A stretch of 30,766 nucleotides of DNA from a virus. Both the position numbers and the translations under genes were made by a program. How positions within the stretch are numbered: the first letter of the stretch is position 1; each line of letters opens with the position of its first letter. Shown piece by piece: positions 13,857 through 20,211 of this stretch. A model generated the notes under the pieces. The model was not told the origin of the DNA and searched no databases. It was given only the letters and a program-made list of their open reading frames with translations. The stretch covers positions 1 through 30,766 of IMG/VR virus record IMGVR_UViG_3300031706_000024; one strand, 5' to 3'.

Positions 13857-14258
13857 ATGGACACGGATATTTTCAAGGGAGTAGGTGTCGAAGTTGAATT
13901 ACCCACGCAGGATTCTTTCCTCAAAGTAAAAGAGACTCTGACTCGTATAGGCATTTCAAGCCGCAAAGAAAAGAAGTTATACCAATCATGTCATATCCTA
14001 CACAAACAAGGTAGGTATGCTATTCTGCACTTTAAAGAATTGTTTATTTTGGATGGAAAGCACAACACGTTATCAGAAGAAGATATCTCTCGTCGTAATA
14101 CGATTGTTAACTTATTAGAAGAATGGGAACTTGTTAAAATAGTGGATCCTTCAAAGTCAGCAGATCCAGTTGCTTCTCTAAATCAAATTAAAATTATTTC
14201 GTTTAAAGAAAAGAATGATTGGGAACTAACAGTAAAATACAATATTGGAAAAAAATAG
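13857..14258 (+). CDS. regA: Translational repressor RegA
   Basis: 133 residues (T4 RegA 122). The central region is strikingly similar to T4: DSFLKVKETLTRIGISS, KKLYQSCHILHKQGRYAILHFKE, SEEDISRRNTIVNLLEEW and a final WELTVKYNIGKK. RegA binds AU-rich start regions of early mRNAs, including those of clamp loader and nucleotide genes, and blocks translation. About 13 extra N-terminal residues precede the conserved part; an SD AGGTGAA lies at 13842-13848. In T4 regA is early/middle and autoregulated; here a TATAAATA box also precedes it, so late expression is likely too. Confidence 0.96.
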   Translation: MDTDIFKGVGVEVELPTQDSFLKVKETLTRIGISSRKEKKLYQSCHILHKQGRYAILHFKELFILDGKHNTLSEEDISRRNTIVNLLEEWELVKIVDPSKSADPVASLNQIKIISFKEKNDWELTVKYNIGKK

Positions 14259-14287
14259 TTGACATTTTTCTAAAACTGTTGTATAAT
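14259..14287 (+). promoter_or_regulatory. Early sigma70-type promoter (before hsp20)
   Basis: TTGACA 14259-14264 and TATAAT 14282-14287, 17-base spacer, with the regA stop codon overlapping its left edge. Transcripts would start near 14294 and carry a leader of about 95 bases. Confidence 0.88.
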
Positions 14288-14293
14288 TGGTTG

Positions 14294-14301
14294 TATAAAT
14301 A
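14294..14301 (+). promoter_or_regulatory. Late-type promoter TATAAATA (before hsp20)
   Basis: An exact T4-type late box, 7 bases after the early -10 box. Together they give hsp20 both early and late expression. Late transcripts would begin about 10 bases further on, near the base of the first leader hairpin. Confidence 0.6.
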
Positions 14302-14304
14302 GAT

Positions 14305-14388
14305 TTGTAGGATGCCGATAGGGTCTTACAACTAACCGATGGGTATTACCATCAGATAACAATTAATCTTGCTTAATAGGAGAATAAC
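14305..14388 (+). promoter_or_regulatory. Candidate ROSE-like RNA thermometer in the hsp20 leader
   Basis: Three hairpins in a row. The first is 14305-14331 (TTGTAG...TTACAA with inner GAT/GTC and CC/GG pairs, loop GATA). The second is 14338-14353 (GATGG, loop GTATTA, CCATC). In the third, 14363-14387, TTGCT (14369-14373) faces AGGA (14378-14381) across a TAAT loop, with G14371 bulged. Pairing continues C14368-G14382, T14367-A14383, an A-A mismatch, then TTA/TAA. It hides the SD of hsp20. UYGCU opposite the SD with a disrupting G is the hallmark of ROSE thermometers. Confidence 0.6.
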
Positions 14389-14838
14389 ATGACTGGATTA
14401 AATATAAACCAACTACACCCGTTTGCACTCGGATTCGATAGAGTTTTCGACAGACTGGAGCAGTTCCCTCAACATCAATCTCAAGGCTTCCCGCCTTATA
14501 ATATCAGAACCGACAAGGGCGAAAAGTTCTTTATTGATCTTGCTTTAGCAGGTCTTGATATAGATGATGTAGAAATAGAAGTAAAAGAAGATAATTTAAC
14601 TGTTCGTTCCACATGGGATGAAGCAGGAGATTACTTCAACGGTGGCGGTGAATACGTTCATCGTGGAATTTCCTTTAAAAAGTTTACAAGAAGTTTTATT
14701 CTTGGAGACGACATTGAGGTAATTGACGCTAACTTCAAAAACGGACTTTTAACAGTTGCACTGGAACGAATAATTCCAGAAAGTAAAAAGGCTCGTAAAA
14801 TAAAGATTAATACTAAGAAGGAATTCTTAAAGGGTTAA
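14389..14838 (+). CDS. hsp20: Small heat shock protein Hsp20
   Basis: 149 residues. It has an N-terminal arm rich in Phe/Gln (FDRVFDRLEQFPQ), an alpha-crystallin domain from about residue 36 (YNIRTDKGEKFFIDLALAGL, VEIEVKEDNLTVRS, FTRSFILGDDIEV, ANFKNGLLTVALERIIPE) and a basic tail. Phage Hsp20 proteins are common in marine T4-like viruses and are thought to hold unfolded virion or host proteins. The gene has early and late promoters and a leader with a candidate thermometer that covers its SD. A 7-bp hairpin follows it at 14853. Confidence 0.95.
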   Translation: MTGLNINQLHPFALGFDRVFDRLEQFPQHQSQGFPPYNIRTDKGEKFFIDLALAGLDIDDVEIEVKEDNLTVRSTWDEAGDYFNGGGEYVHRGISFKKFTRSFILGDDIEVIDANFKNGLLTVALERIIPESKKARKIKINTKKEFLKG

Positions 14839-14852
14839 TCTATAATCAATCT

Positions 14853-14871
14853 GGGAGGCGCAATGCCTCCC
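14853..14871 (+). terminator. GC-rich hairpin between hsp20 and the peroxiredoxin gene
   Basis: Perfect stem GGGAGGC (14853-14859) and GCCTCCC (14865-14871) with loop GCAAT. No T run follows, so it is not a standard terminator. It could stop 3' exonucleases at the end of the hsp20 mRNA or weaken read-through. Confidence 0.45.
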
Positions 14872-14894
14872 ATCTATAAAATGGAAACTATATA

Positions 14895-15407
14895 ATGAAA
14901 ACTATACCTAACGTAACTTTTAAAGTAAGAACTAGGAATGTTGATAGTGGAGAGTTCGATTGGACCCATCCTACAACGGAAGACTATTTTAAAAATAAAA
15001 GAGTAGTTGTTTTTTCTCTACCCGGCGCATTTACCCCAACCTGTTCAAATAATCAAGTCCCAGGATTTGACGTACTACACGATCAAATTATTGAGAATGA
15101 TGTTGATGAGATTTATTGTATTGCATGTAACGATACATTCGTTATGAATGCTTGGGCTGAAGATTTAAGAGTTAAAAACGTTAAATTTATTCCTGATGGT
15201 TCTTGTGAATTTACAGCAGGAATGGATATGTTAGTCGCAAAAGATAATCTTGGTTTCGGTAAAAGATCTTGGAGATATGCTATGGTCGTAGACGATGGTA
15301 CTGTTGAAAGAATGTTTGCTGAAGAAGGAATGGAAGATGACTGTGGAACAGATCCATATAGCGAAACAACGCCTGAAAAAGTACTTGAGTATTTAAAAGG
15401 CAAATAG
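14895..15407 (+). CDS. Peroxiredoxin (Prx5/AhpC-TSA family)
   Basis: 170 residues, full length for the Prx5 type. The peroxidatic centre PGAFTPTC holds T47 and C50; VDEIYCIACNDTFVMNAW is the conserved following strand and helix; GKRSWRYAMVVDDG contains the third active-site residue, an arginine. It would reduce hydrogen peroxide or alkyl peroxides. Prx5 enzymes often use glutathione and glutaredoxin, and this phage has a glutaredoxin at 1366. SD TGGAAA is 8 bases before the ATG. The gene follows hsp20 and ends at a strong terminator, giving a stress-protection pair. Other cysteines (near 75, 78, 110 and 154) could be resolving residues. Confidence 0.93.
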   Translation: MKTIPNVTFKVRTRNVDSGEFDWTHPTTEDYFKNKRVVVFSLPGAFTPTCSNNQVPGFDVLHDQIIENDVDEIYCIACNDTFVMNAWAEDLRVKNVKFIPDGSCEFTAGMDMLVAKDNLGFGKRSWRYAMVVDDGTVERMFAEEGMEDDCGTDPYSETTPEKVLEYLKGK

Positions 15408-15466
15408 ATTAAAACAATCCACATTGGACGACACTGATAAAGTCGCCTCCAAACTGGCCGTTTTGT

Positions 15467-15490
15467 GGAACCCTTCGGGGTTCCTTTTTT
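15467..15490 (+). terminator. Intrinsic terminator after the peroxiredoxin gene
   Basis: Stem GGAACCC (15467-15473), UUCG loop (15474-15477), GGGTTCC (15478-15484), then six T (15485-15490). It is a textbook rho-independent terminator for the rightward transcript. The leftward strand has no T run after the stem, so it is one-directional. The stop codon of the leftward tape-measure-like gene overlaps its T run. Confidence 0.93.
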
Positions 15491-17345
15491 ATGCCATTGA
15501 GCCAGACGGTAAACTGGTTCCGCCGCCAAATCTTCCGCCAGGACTTCCCACAACAACAGCATTAGTACTATTCTGTGAAGATACTCGATTATCAGAAGTA
15601 TTCTGTACCATTGTATCTCCACCTTTGGAAATATAATTATTCGTTATGTTTAAAGCAAATCCACCAGCTGCAACTGTTTGTTTTTTATCTCTTTCTTCAA
15701 CTGATGGAGCTATATTTGGTTTGGCTGCCTTTACTTCTGCCGTAACTTCATCAACCTGATCATTTAATTTATTTGTTTTTTCAACTGTCACTTCAGCAGC
15801 TTTTAGTTCAACTGTTCTCATTTCTAATATTTTTCTTGAGGTGATTAATTGTTGTTCTCTTAATAATCTTTCTTTCTTCGCATCTTCAAGATCTTTTATA
15901 ACCTTAGACTTACGTACTGACTTACCATCCACCATAACATAATCAGTGGCATTACTTCTACCTATTCTCTTGTTTGTTGTTTCGCCAGCCAACCCAGCTT
16001 CCAGAGCTTTAATGTTAAGGTCATCGGCGAGATTTGAAGTTGTTAGACCATCAATGATTTCTTGCACGCGAGCTGTTGTAGTAGCAGTTAAGGCCGCGGC
16101 CTTTTGATCCCTTCCGTACATCAATGATAACTTGTTCTGTCTTTTTTCGTTTTTTAACGCTTTCTCTAATTCGTTAGGAATTTTATCTACATCATTCCTA
16201 ACATCATCTACAAAATCGTATCCAACCGCGCCGATGCCCGATACAGCCCCAAAGATCGCGCCAGCAATTGCACCAGGTATAGCTCCAACCCCACCACCAC
16301 CTACAGCGCCAATCGCACCACCAACACCAGCACCAGTAAGAGTTTCTGTTAAAATTGTTCCGAAGCCTTTTCTTTCATTTTCAAACGTATCTACTAATTT
16401 TTTCGTAACTGCAGCATCTTCAGCATCGCCCGCAGCATTAATTTTTGCGATATCTGCTGTAAGATCTATGGGCTCGTCATCGTCACTCAACATATACTGA
16501 ACACCGCCAATAGTTACTAACGATAATGCGCCAACAACAAGTCCGCCTTTACCTTTAGCTTTGCCGAGAATCTTTTTGAATCTAGCTTTCTTTGATGTTT
16601 TCTTATCAGGACCATCACCACCCGTACCTATAACATCAGGGCCGCCGCCACCACCAACACCCATTGTTTTTGCAGCAAGCATCATAGTTGCATACATAAC
16701 ACCCCACTTAATTCCGGCCATAGCTAATAAACCAGCACCAATAGATGTCCATGGGTTGTTAAAGATAAATTTACCAAATTCACTTTCACCAACTTTTTTA
16801 TAGAAGCTAGACATTTCACCTTCACCAAAGATCCTATCAAGTAACCCTTTAATTGCGCCTGCTAATACTGGTATTATAATTGCCCACTTGCCAATGCTTA
16901 ATAACGAACCCCACGGATCTGCCTTTATTGCCATGAATCCATCTTTTAGACCTTTGAATCCACCCATAAGAGCTAACTTTAAAGATTTAGCTTCAATAAT
17001 AGATTCAGACTTATTTTCTTTATTTGTGATAGAATCTTTTTGAGCTTCTTTTCTTCTTGCCAGTTCGGCAGCTTTTTCTGTCTTATCCAAGCCATTCAAA
17101 CTTTCATCAATATTTTGAAGTAATACTTCGTTTCCTTGCCAAGAATCTGTTAAGACTTTAGCTGTTTGTTCAGAGCTTATTTGAATTGCAGCAAAAGCAT
17201 CAGTAAATTTCTCAAGATTAATTGTAATTGCTTTAATCGAATTCGTGCCAGAGTTCCTTACAAGATCTCCTTCAGATTTAAGACGATTAACTATAGCCTC
17301 AGTCTCTGGGCTTAGATTCTTTTTCTTTGGTGTTGTTTCAGCCAT
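15489..17345 (-). CDS. Tail tape-measure-like protein
   Basis: 618 residues, close to T4 gp29 (590). The N-terminal 130 residues are helical and charged. Hydrophobic segments lie around 147-172 (SLLSIGKWAIIIPVLAGAI), 200-228 (TSIGAGLLAMAGIKWG, MMLAAKTMG) and 268-285. A Gly/Ala-rich stretch near 330-380 (GAGVGGAIGAVGGGGVGA) and a coiled-coil-like region near 480-540 follow. This pattern fits a tape measure that sets tail length and later helps form the DNA channel. The strongest support is position: it starts 12 bases after the frameshift extension of gp26, the order of tail assembly chaperone then tape measure seen across tailed phages. Similarity to T4 gp29 itself is not obvious to me. Confidence 0.65.
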   Translation of the reverse strand: MAETTPKKKNLSPETEAIVNRLKSEGDLVRNSGTNSIKAITINLEKFTDAFAAIQISSEQTAKVLTDSWQGNEVLLQNIDESLNGLDKTEKAAELARRKEAQKDSITNKENKSESIIEAKSLKLALMGGFKGLKDGFMAIKADPWGSLLSIGKWAIIIPVLAGAIKGLLDRIFGEGEMSSFYKKVGESEFGKFIFNNPWTSIGAGLLAMAGIKWGVMYATMMLAAKTMGVGGGGGPDVIGTGGDGPDKKTSKKARFKKILGKAKGKGGLVVGALSLVTIGGVQYMLSDDDEPIDLTADIAKINAAGDAEDAAVTKKLVDTFENERKGFGTILTETLTGAGVGGAIGAVGGGGVGAIPGAIAGAIFGAVSGIGAVGYDFVDDVRNDVDKIPNELEKALKNEKRQNKLSLMYGRDQKAAALTATTTARVQEIIDGLTTSNLADDLNIKALEAGLAGETTNKRIGRSNATDYVMVDGKSVRKSKVIKDLEDAKKERLLREQQLITSRKILEMRTVELKAAEVTVEKTNKLNDQVDEVTAEVKAAKPNIAPSVEERDKKQTVAAGGFALNITNNYISKGGDTMVQNTSDNRVSSQNSTNAVVVGSPGGRFGGGTSLPSGSMA

Positions 17346-17356
17346 TTATATTAACC

Positions 17357-17533
17357 CTATTGCTTTCGTTGTTCATTCTGTTCTTCTATCCAATTAACTA
17401 GCATACTAAAATAAAGATCTCTTTCAAAAGGCATCATAGCCTCAATTTCAGACACAGACCATTTGTGGTGTTGCGCCATGGAGAAAATCATTTGATAGTA
17501 ATGCCCTAACGTTATATGGCTAAGGCTTAGATA
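17357..17533 (-). CDS. Frameshift extension of gp26 (tail assembly chaperone second part)
   Basis: After a -1 slip at 17533-17539 the frame stays open for 58 codons and ends at TAG (17357-17359). Its product would be fused to residue 232 of gp26, giving a 290-residue protein. The extension contains LGHYYQMIFSMAQHH and then SEIEAMMPFERDLYFSML, with a charged C-terminal helix; the MPFERDLY pattern is typical of tail assembly chaperone C-terminal parts. No SD precedes its internal ATG codons (17491 and 17479), so independent initiation looks less likely than frameshifting. An independent 44-residue protein from 17491 remains possible. Confidence 0.6.
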   Translation of the reverse strand, partial: YLSLSHITLGHYYQMIFSMAQHHKWSVSEIEAMMPFERDLYFSMLVNWIEEQNEQRKQ

Positions 17534-18228
17534 AAAAAACTACGGGTGCCCTCCACGACAAACGTATTTTCTTTACCTTCACTATTCGTATATGGTAATT
17601 CTTTTCGTATCTTCGGCATTGTTTCAAAGAACGAAGTAATTCCTCGAATAACATCTCCACCGAGACTATCCATAAAGGACTCAATATCTTCATCACTATA
17701 ATCTTTAAAACTATGTACTTCATCTTCTGAAGCTAATGTATCTAAACAAGAAATCATTACAAAATAGTTAACTAAAGGATCTTGACTATTCATACCAACA
17801 ATCTTTATGAATTCATTAATAGATGGATACTTTAGAAACAGAGTATACTCATCGTTTACTTTAATTTCATTTGTATGAGTTTCATCTCGAGCAATATCAA
17901 TCTCTCTCATATCAAGTTCTAATTCAATTTCTTCATCCGTGTCAGGATCTTTAATTTTGAACTTAGCCAAGTTATCAACTGAGCGTGCTCTTAATGTTAA
18001 ATAAACATATTCAAAATCAAACAACGCAAGTTCTTCAACATCTTTATCAATTAAGCAATTAGAAATGATTTGTTTCATTGCTAATACTTCTTGTTCCGCG
18101 TCATCCGCTTCTTGTGAAACTAATAATATCTTTTCTTCCGCTACAGAAAAAGGTCTATATTTAGTTTTTTCACCTGTACTCGGTAAAATCAATTCCGAGA
18201 TCGGTAAGTTAATTTTTGGTAGTGCCAT
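17527..18228 (-). CDS. 26: Baseplate hub/tail assembly protein gp26
   Basis: 233 residues. The start MALPKINLPISELILPSTGE, then TKYRPFSVAEEKILLVSQE and MKQIISNCLIDKDVEELALFDFEYVYLTLRARS, are typical of proteins annotated gp26 in T4-like phages; the length is close to T4 gp26 (208). It acts in hub and tail assembly. The last codons are AGT TTT TTT ATC TAA, a slippery run that opens a 58-codon -1 extension, so gp26 here may be the short form of a tail assembly chaperone pair. SD AGGAG on the minus strand precedes the ATG. Confidence 0.85.
   Translation of the reverse strand: MALPKINLPISELILPSTGEKTKYRPFSVAEEKILLVSQEADDAEQEVLAMKQIISNCLIDKDVEELALFDFEYVYLTLRARSVDNLAKFKIKDPDTDEEIELELDMREIDIARDETHTNEIKVNDEYTLFLKYPSINEFIKIVGMNSQDPLVNYFVMISCLDTLASEDEVHSFKDYSDEDIESFMDSLGGDVIRGITSFFETMPKIRKELPYTNSEGKENTFVVEGTRSFFI
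17533..17539 (-). other. Slippery heptamer T TTT TTT (putative programmed -1 frameshift site)
   Basis: On the minus strand the gp26 frame reads AGT TTT TTT ATC TAA. The heptamer T_TTT_TTT has the X_XXY_YYZ form with correct phase. A shift by -1 avoids the stop three bases on (17527-17529) and enters the 58-codon extension. I see no convincing downstream pseudoknot, but lambda-type sites do not need one. Confidence 0.6.
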
Positions 18229-18259
18229 ACTATACTCCTATAATTTAAAATTGTATCAC

Positions 18260-19039
18260 TTATATTTTTCCAAATGCATTACCAAGTCTATCTAATTTAT
18301 TGATAGCATCCTGTATGCTTGTCGGTTTCCCGCTTTTTAATGTTCCTCTTACCGCGTCTCCGAAGCCTGCGATATCTCCAAGGATATCTAACAAGCCACT
18401 TGCTCTCGATAATCTGCTATTTGTTTTTCCTGTCTTTGCTCCACTGAATGACATATCAGTAACTGTAAACGAAACGTCTAATGTAAGAGCTGTTTTTGTT
18501 GACCAATCTAAACCTAATGCTCCAATAGATACTGGCCATACTCCTTGTAGTTTAGTTTCGTAATATACGTCAGGATAAGTATCTGTTGAATAATGTTTAA
18601 TAATCATATCACACGAAAAGTCTTTCTTAAATCCAACTTCATGTGGAAGTTTACCGTCTACTTCGGCAAATGAATTATCGCCTTTATTATAATTTACAAT
18701 GTTTTGAGCCCAAGCGTGAAAGAACCTTAAAACGTGATGATCAGAATCAACAAAGAAAGATGCCGCCATTGGACCTGGATTCTGAACTCTCGTTGGATGC
18801 TTCTTTTTCATTTGTCCTGTATATGCTACTTCAGATGTATTAATAGCAACCGCAGGCAAATCAATTTTGTTACAAAAGAAAGTAAACGTATGACCCATAT
18901 CAAAAGCATTATTTTCTGTTGGTTGTATTCTTGCACGAAGCTTTTCTGGTAGTGTTACTTGAACAGAAAATAGATTTGACATAGCTGGCCCGCCATATCT
19001 ATCGAACTGGCTTTTAAATTCACTAATGTTAAATGGCAT
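18260..19039 (-). CDS. 54: Baseplate tail-tube initiator (gp54-like, tail-tube fold)
   Basis: 259 residues. It resembles the tail tube (gp19) superfamily that includes gp54 and gp48: the N-terminal SEFKSQFDRYGGPAMSNLFS, VTLPEKLRA, the loop FFCNKIDLPAVAINTSEV followed by YTGQMKKKHPT, and a central Trp-rich segment. A C-terminal helical extension (SGLLDILGDIAGFGDAVRG) goes beyond the tube core, as expected for an initiator between baseplate and tube. A separate gp48-like gene is at 20212, leaving gp54 as the best name. The start follows the end of the 19043 gene by 3 bases. A simple tail tube protein is the alternative. Confidence 0.75.
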   Translation of the reverse strand: MPFNISEFKSQFDRYGGPAMSNLFSVQVTLPEKLRARIQPTENNAFDMGHTFTFFCNKIDLPAVAINTSEVAYTGQMKKKHPTRVQNPGPMAASFFVDSDHHVLRFFHAWAQNIVNYNKGDNSFAEVDGKLPHEVGFKKDFSCDMIIKHYSTDTYPDVYYETKLQGVWPVSIGALGLDWSTKTALTLDVSFTVTDMSFSGAKTGKTNSRLSRASGLLDILGDIAGFGDAVRGTLKSGKPTSIQDAINKLDRLGNAFGKI

Positions 19040-19042
19040 TTA

Positions 19043-19660
19043 TTACTTCCCCGCTACGATCTTTCTTGAGTCTGCCCAAACTTTGGATGACCCAGCTTTT
19101 TGGAAACTTTGTACTGGTAAAAATAACGCAGTGTCCCATTCTGATGAATTGATTTTAACAAACTTAGATCTTACGTGTTTTGCCAAATACATTTTAACAC
19201 AAGGTGCAAAGAACCTCATGTTGGCGGCACTATTTAAAATCTTGTAGTTTATATTCAATGCTGTATTCTCATCATATCTTTTATCTGATACAGTTGTATA
19301 TAGAGCATCCATTAATTGAGCTCTCATCTTTGGTGGTAAGTAATGCATGTTCAATCCAAGTATACCACCCTTTACTTTATTTATAGGAAATATGCAAGGA
19401 AAGGCGTCGTAATATGGTAAAGTAGTTTTATGTTTAGGATCATACCTAAAAAAGTACATTGATCCGTAAACAGAATCACCACGCAACTGCGCTTTATTTC
19501 TTCCTTTATCAGTATTACCTACAATCTCATCTTCTGTAATTCTTTTGCCCGCTGCTAACGTTGCTTGTTTACGGTACCATTCCCTCGCACCTTTCGTTCT
19601 AGCAGGTACTTGACCTGATGTTATTCCTTTTACTAGAATATCTGAGAATAAGCTTGCCAC
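19043..19660 (-). CDS. Conserved virion/assembly protein of unknown function
   Basis: 205 residues without membrane segments or a signal peptide. Recognisable blocks are MYFFRYDPKHKTTLPYYDAF, an LGLNMHYLPPKMRAQLMDAL helix and SSEWDTALFLPVQSFQKA. I have seen this pattern in late regions of marine T4-like phages, but it has no function I can name with confidence. Its place next to gp4 (head completion) and before gp54 suggests a head-completion, neck or baseplate role; correspondence to T4 gp2 was considered but I cannot support it. It directly follows the gp4 stop, and a leftward TATAAATA box lies inside it. Confidence 0.75.
   Translation of the reverse strand: MASLFSDILVKGITSGQVPARTKGAREWYRKQATLAAGKRITEDEIVGNTDKGRNKAQLRGDSVYGSMYFFRYDPKHKTTLPYYDAFPCIFPINKVKGGILGLNMHYLPPKMRAQLMDALYTTVSDKRYDENTALNINYKILNSAANMRFFAPCVKMYLAKHVRSKFVKINSSEWDTALFLPVQSFQKAGSSKVWADSRKIVAGK
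19378..19385 (-). promoter_or_regulatory. Possible late promoter TATAAATA inside the 19043 gene
   Basis: The minus strand reads TATAAATA here, about 340 bases before the gp54-like start. It would give extra expression of gp54, gp26 and the tape measure. It lies in coding sequence and may be a chance match in AT-rich DNA. Confidence 0.3.
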
Positions 19661-20122
19661 TTAACGTGCTCCTGGTATATGTTTTTCTGTCATTATTGTC
19701 CACTGCCATCCGCGGTCAGCGCAAAAGTTTTTTGCTGCTTTCCATTTTGCTTCGTTAACACCCCACGTCTTAACTTCATTTAAATATCTTCTTGATACTC
19801 TACCTGTCTTTGTCTTGTTCTTATTTTTAATATCAGGCGGTCTACATTGACTACTTGGTTTAATCTCAATCATAATTGTTTGAGGTTGCCCTGCACCGTC
19901 TCTTTTATGTACAACTACATCTGGATAATATCTATGTATCTTTCCGTCAATCGGTGATCTATATGGAACAATCACTTCTTCGGATTGCCACCATATTACA
20001 TCTGGGTGAGAATCCATCCATTTAAATACCTTGAACTCCCACAAAGACCTATAAATAATTTTTGTAGGGTCACCTTTATACTTGGGCGGATTTTTTGGTC
20101 TAAATTTACCTTTATATGACAT
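19661..20122 (-). CDS. 4: Head completion protein gp4 (nuclease-fold)
   Basis: 153 residues, as T4 gp4 (150). KGKFRPKNPPKYKGDPTKI, YRSLWEFKVFKWMD, VIWWQSEEVIVPYRSPIDGK and the end WGVNEAKWKAAKNFCADRGW match gp4 closely. P67-D68 in RYYPDVV and E86-x-K88 in MIEIKPS form the PD-(D/E)XK nuclease-like core noted for this family. The protein acts at the end of head filling, before tail joining. It is the first leftward gene, divergent from gp48, with a short 89-base space between them. Confidence 0.94.
   Translation of the reverse strand: MSYKGKFRPKNPPKYKGDPTKIIYRSLWEFKVFKWMDSHPDVIWWQSEEVIVPYRSPIDGKIHRYYPDVVVHKRDGAGQPQTIMIEIKPSSQCRPPDIKNKNKTKTGRVSRRYLNEVKTWGVNEAKWKAAKNFCADRGWQWTIMTEKHIPGAR
20050..20057 (+). 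promoter_or_regulatory. Possible distal late promoter TATAAATA (inside gp4)
   Basis: An exact rightward late box, 94 bases before the better-placed one at 20144. It lies in gp4 coding sequence on the other strand. It may add to gp48-operon expression or be a chance match. Confidence 0.35.
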
Positions 20123-20143
20123 AATATACTTTCCGATTTTTAT

Positions 20144-20151
20144 TATAAATA
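20144..20151 (+). promoter_or_regulatory. Late promoter TATAAATA before the gp48 operon
   Basis: An exact T4-type late box in the 89-base divergent space between gp4 and gp48, about 60 bases before the gp48 start. It probably drives the long coupled run of baseplate genes to the window end. Confidence 0.7.
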
Positions 20152-20170
20152 ATTACATTACCCGTATACA

Positions 20171-20178
20171 TATTTATT
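20171..20178 (-). promoter_or_regulatory. Possible leftward late promoter before gp4 (one mismatch)
   Basis: The minus strand reads AATAAATA, one base from the late consensus, 49 bases before the gp4 start. It is the only late-like box in the proper place for the leftward operon and overlaps the reach of the rightward promoter at 20144. Confidence 0.35.
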
Positions 20179-20211
20179 AGAATTAGACGGAGACAGCAAA
20201 GGAAATAAACA

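Noticed and set aside
14302-14360. Possible tRNA in the hsp20 leader
   Set aside because: Two hairpins are present but there is no acceptor stem, T-loop sequence or anticodon arm of proper size.
15113-15622. 169-codon open frame on the minus strand opposite the peroxiredoxin gene
   Set aside because: It lies antisense to a clear Prx gene, crosses the terminator hairpin, and its translation has no family pattern or SD.
16132-16803. Two proline-rich open frames on the plus strand (16132-16500 and 16561-16803)
   Set aside because: They mirror the Gly/Ala-rich codons of the tape-measure-like gene on the other strand, and proline repeats are the expected antisense product.
18065-18563. Plus-strand open frames opposite gp26 and the gp54-like gene
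   Set aside because: They are shadows of well-supported minus-strand genes, with no SD and no recognisable product.
2310-20198. Shared 10-mer GGAGACAGCA at 2310-2319 and 20189-20198
   Set aside because: Both are near start regions, but only one has the complementary upstream arm. A single 10-base match in 30 kb is compatible with chance around SD-like sequence.
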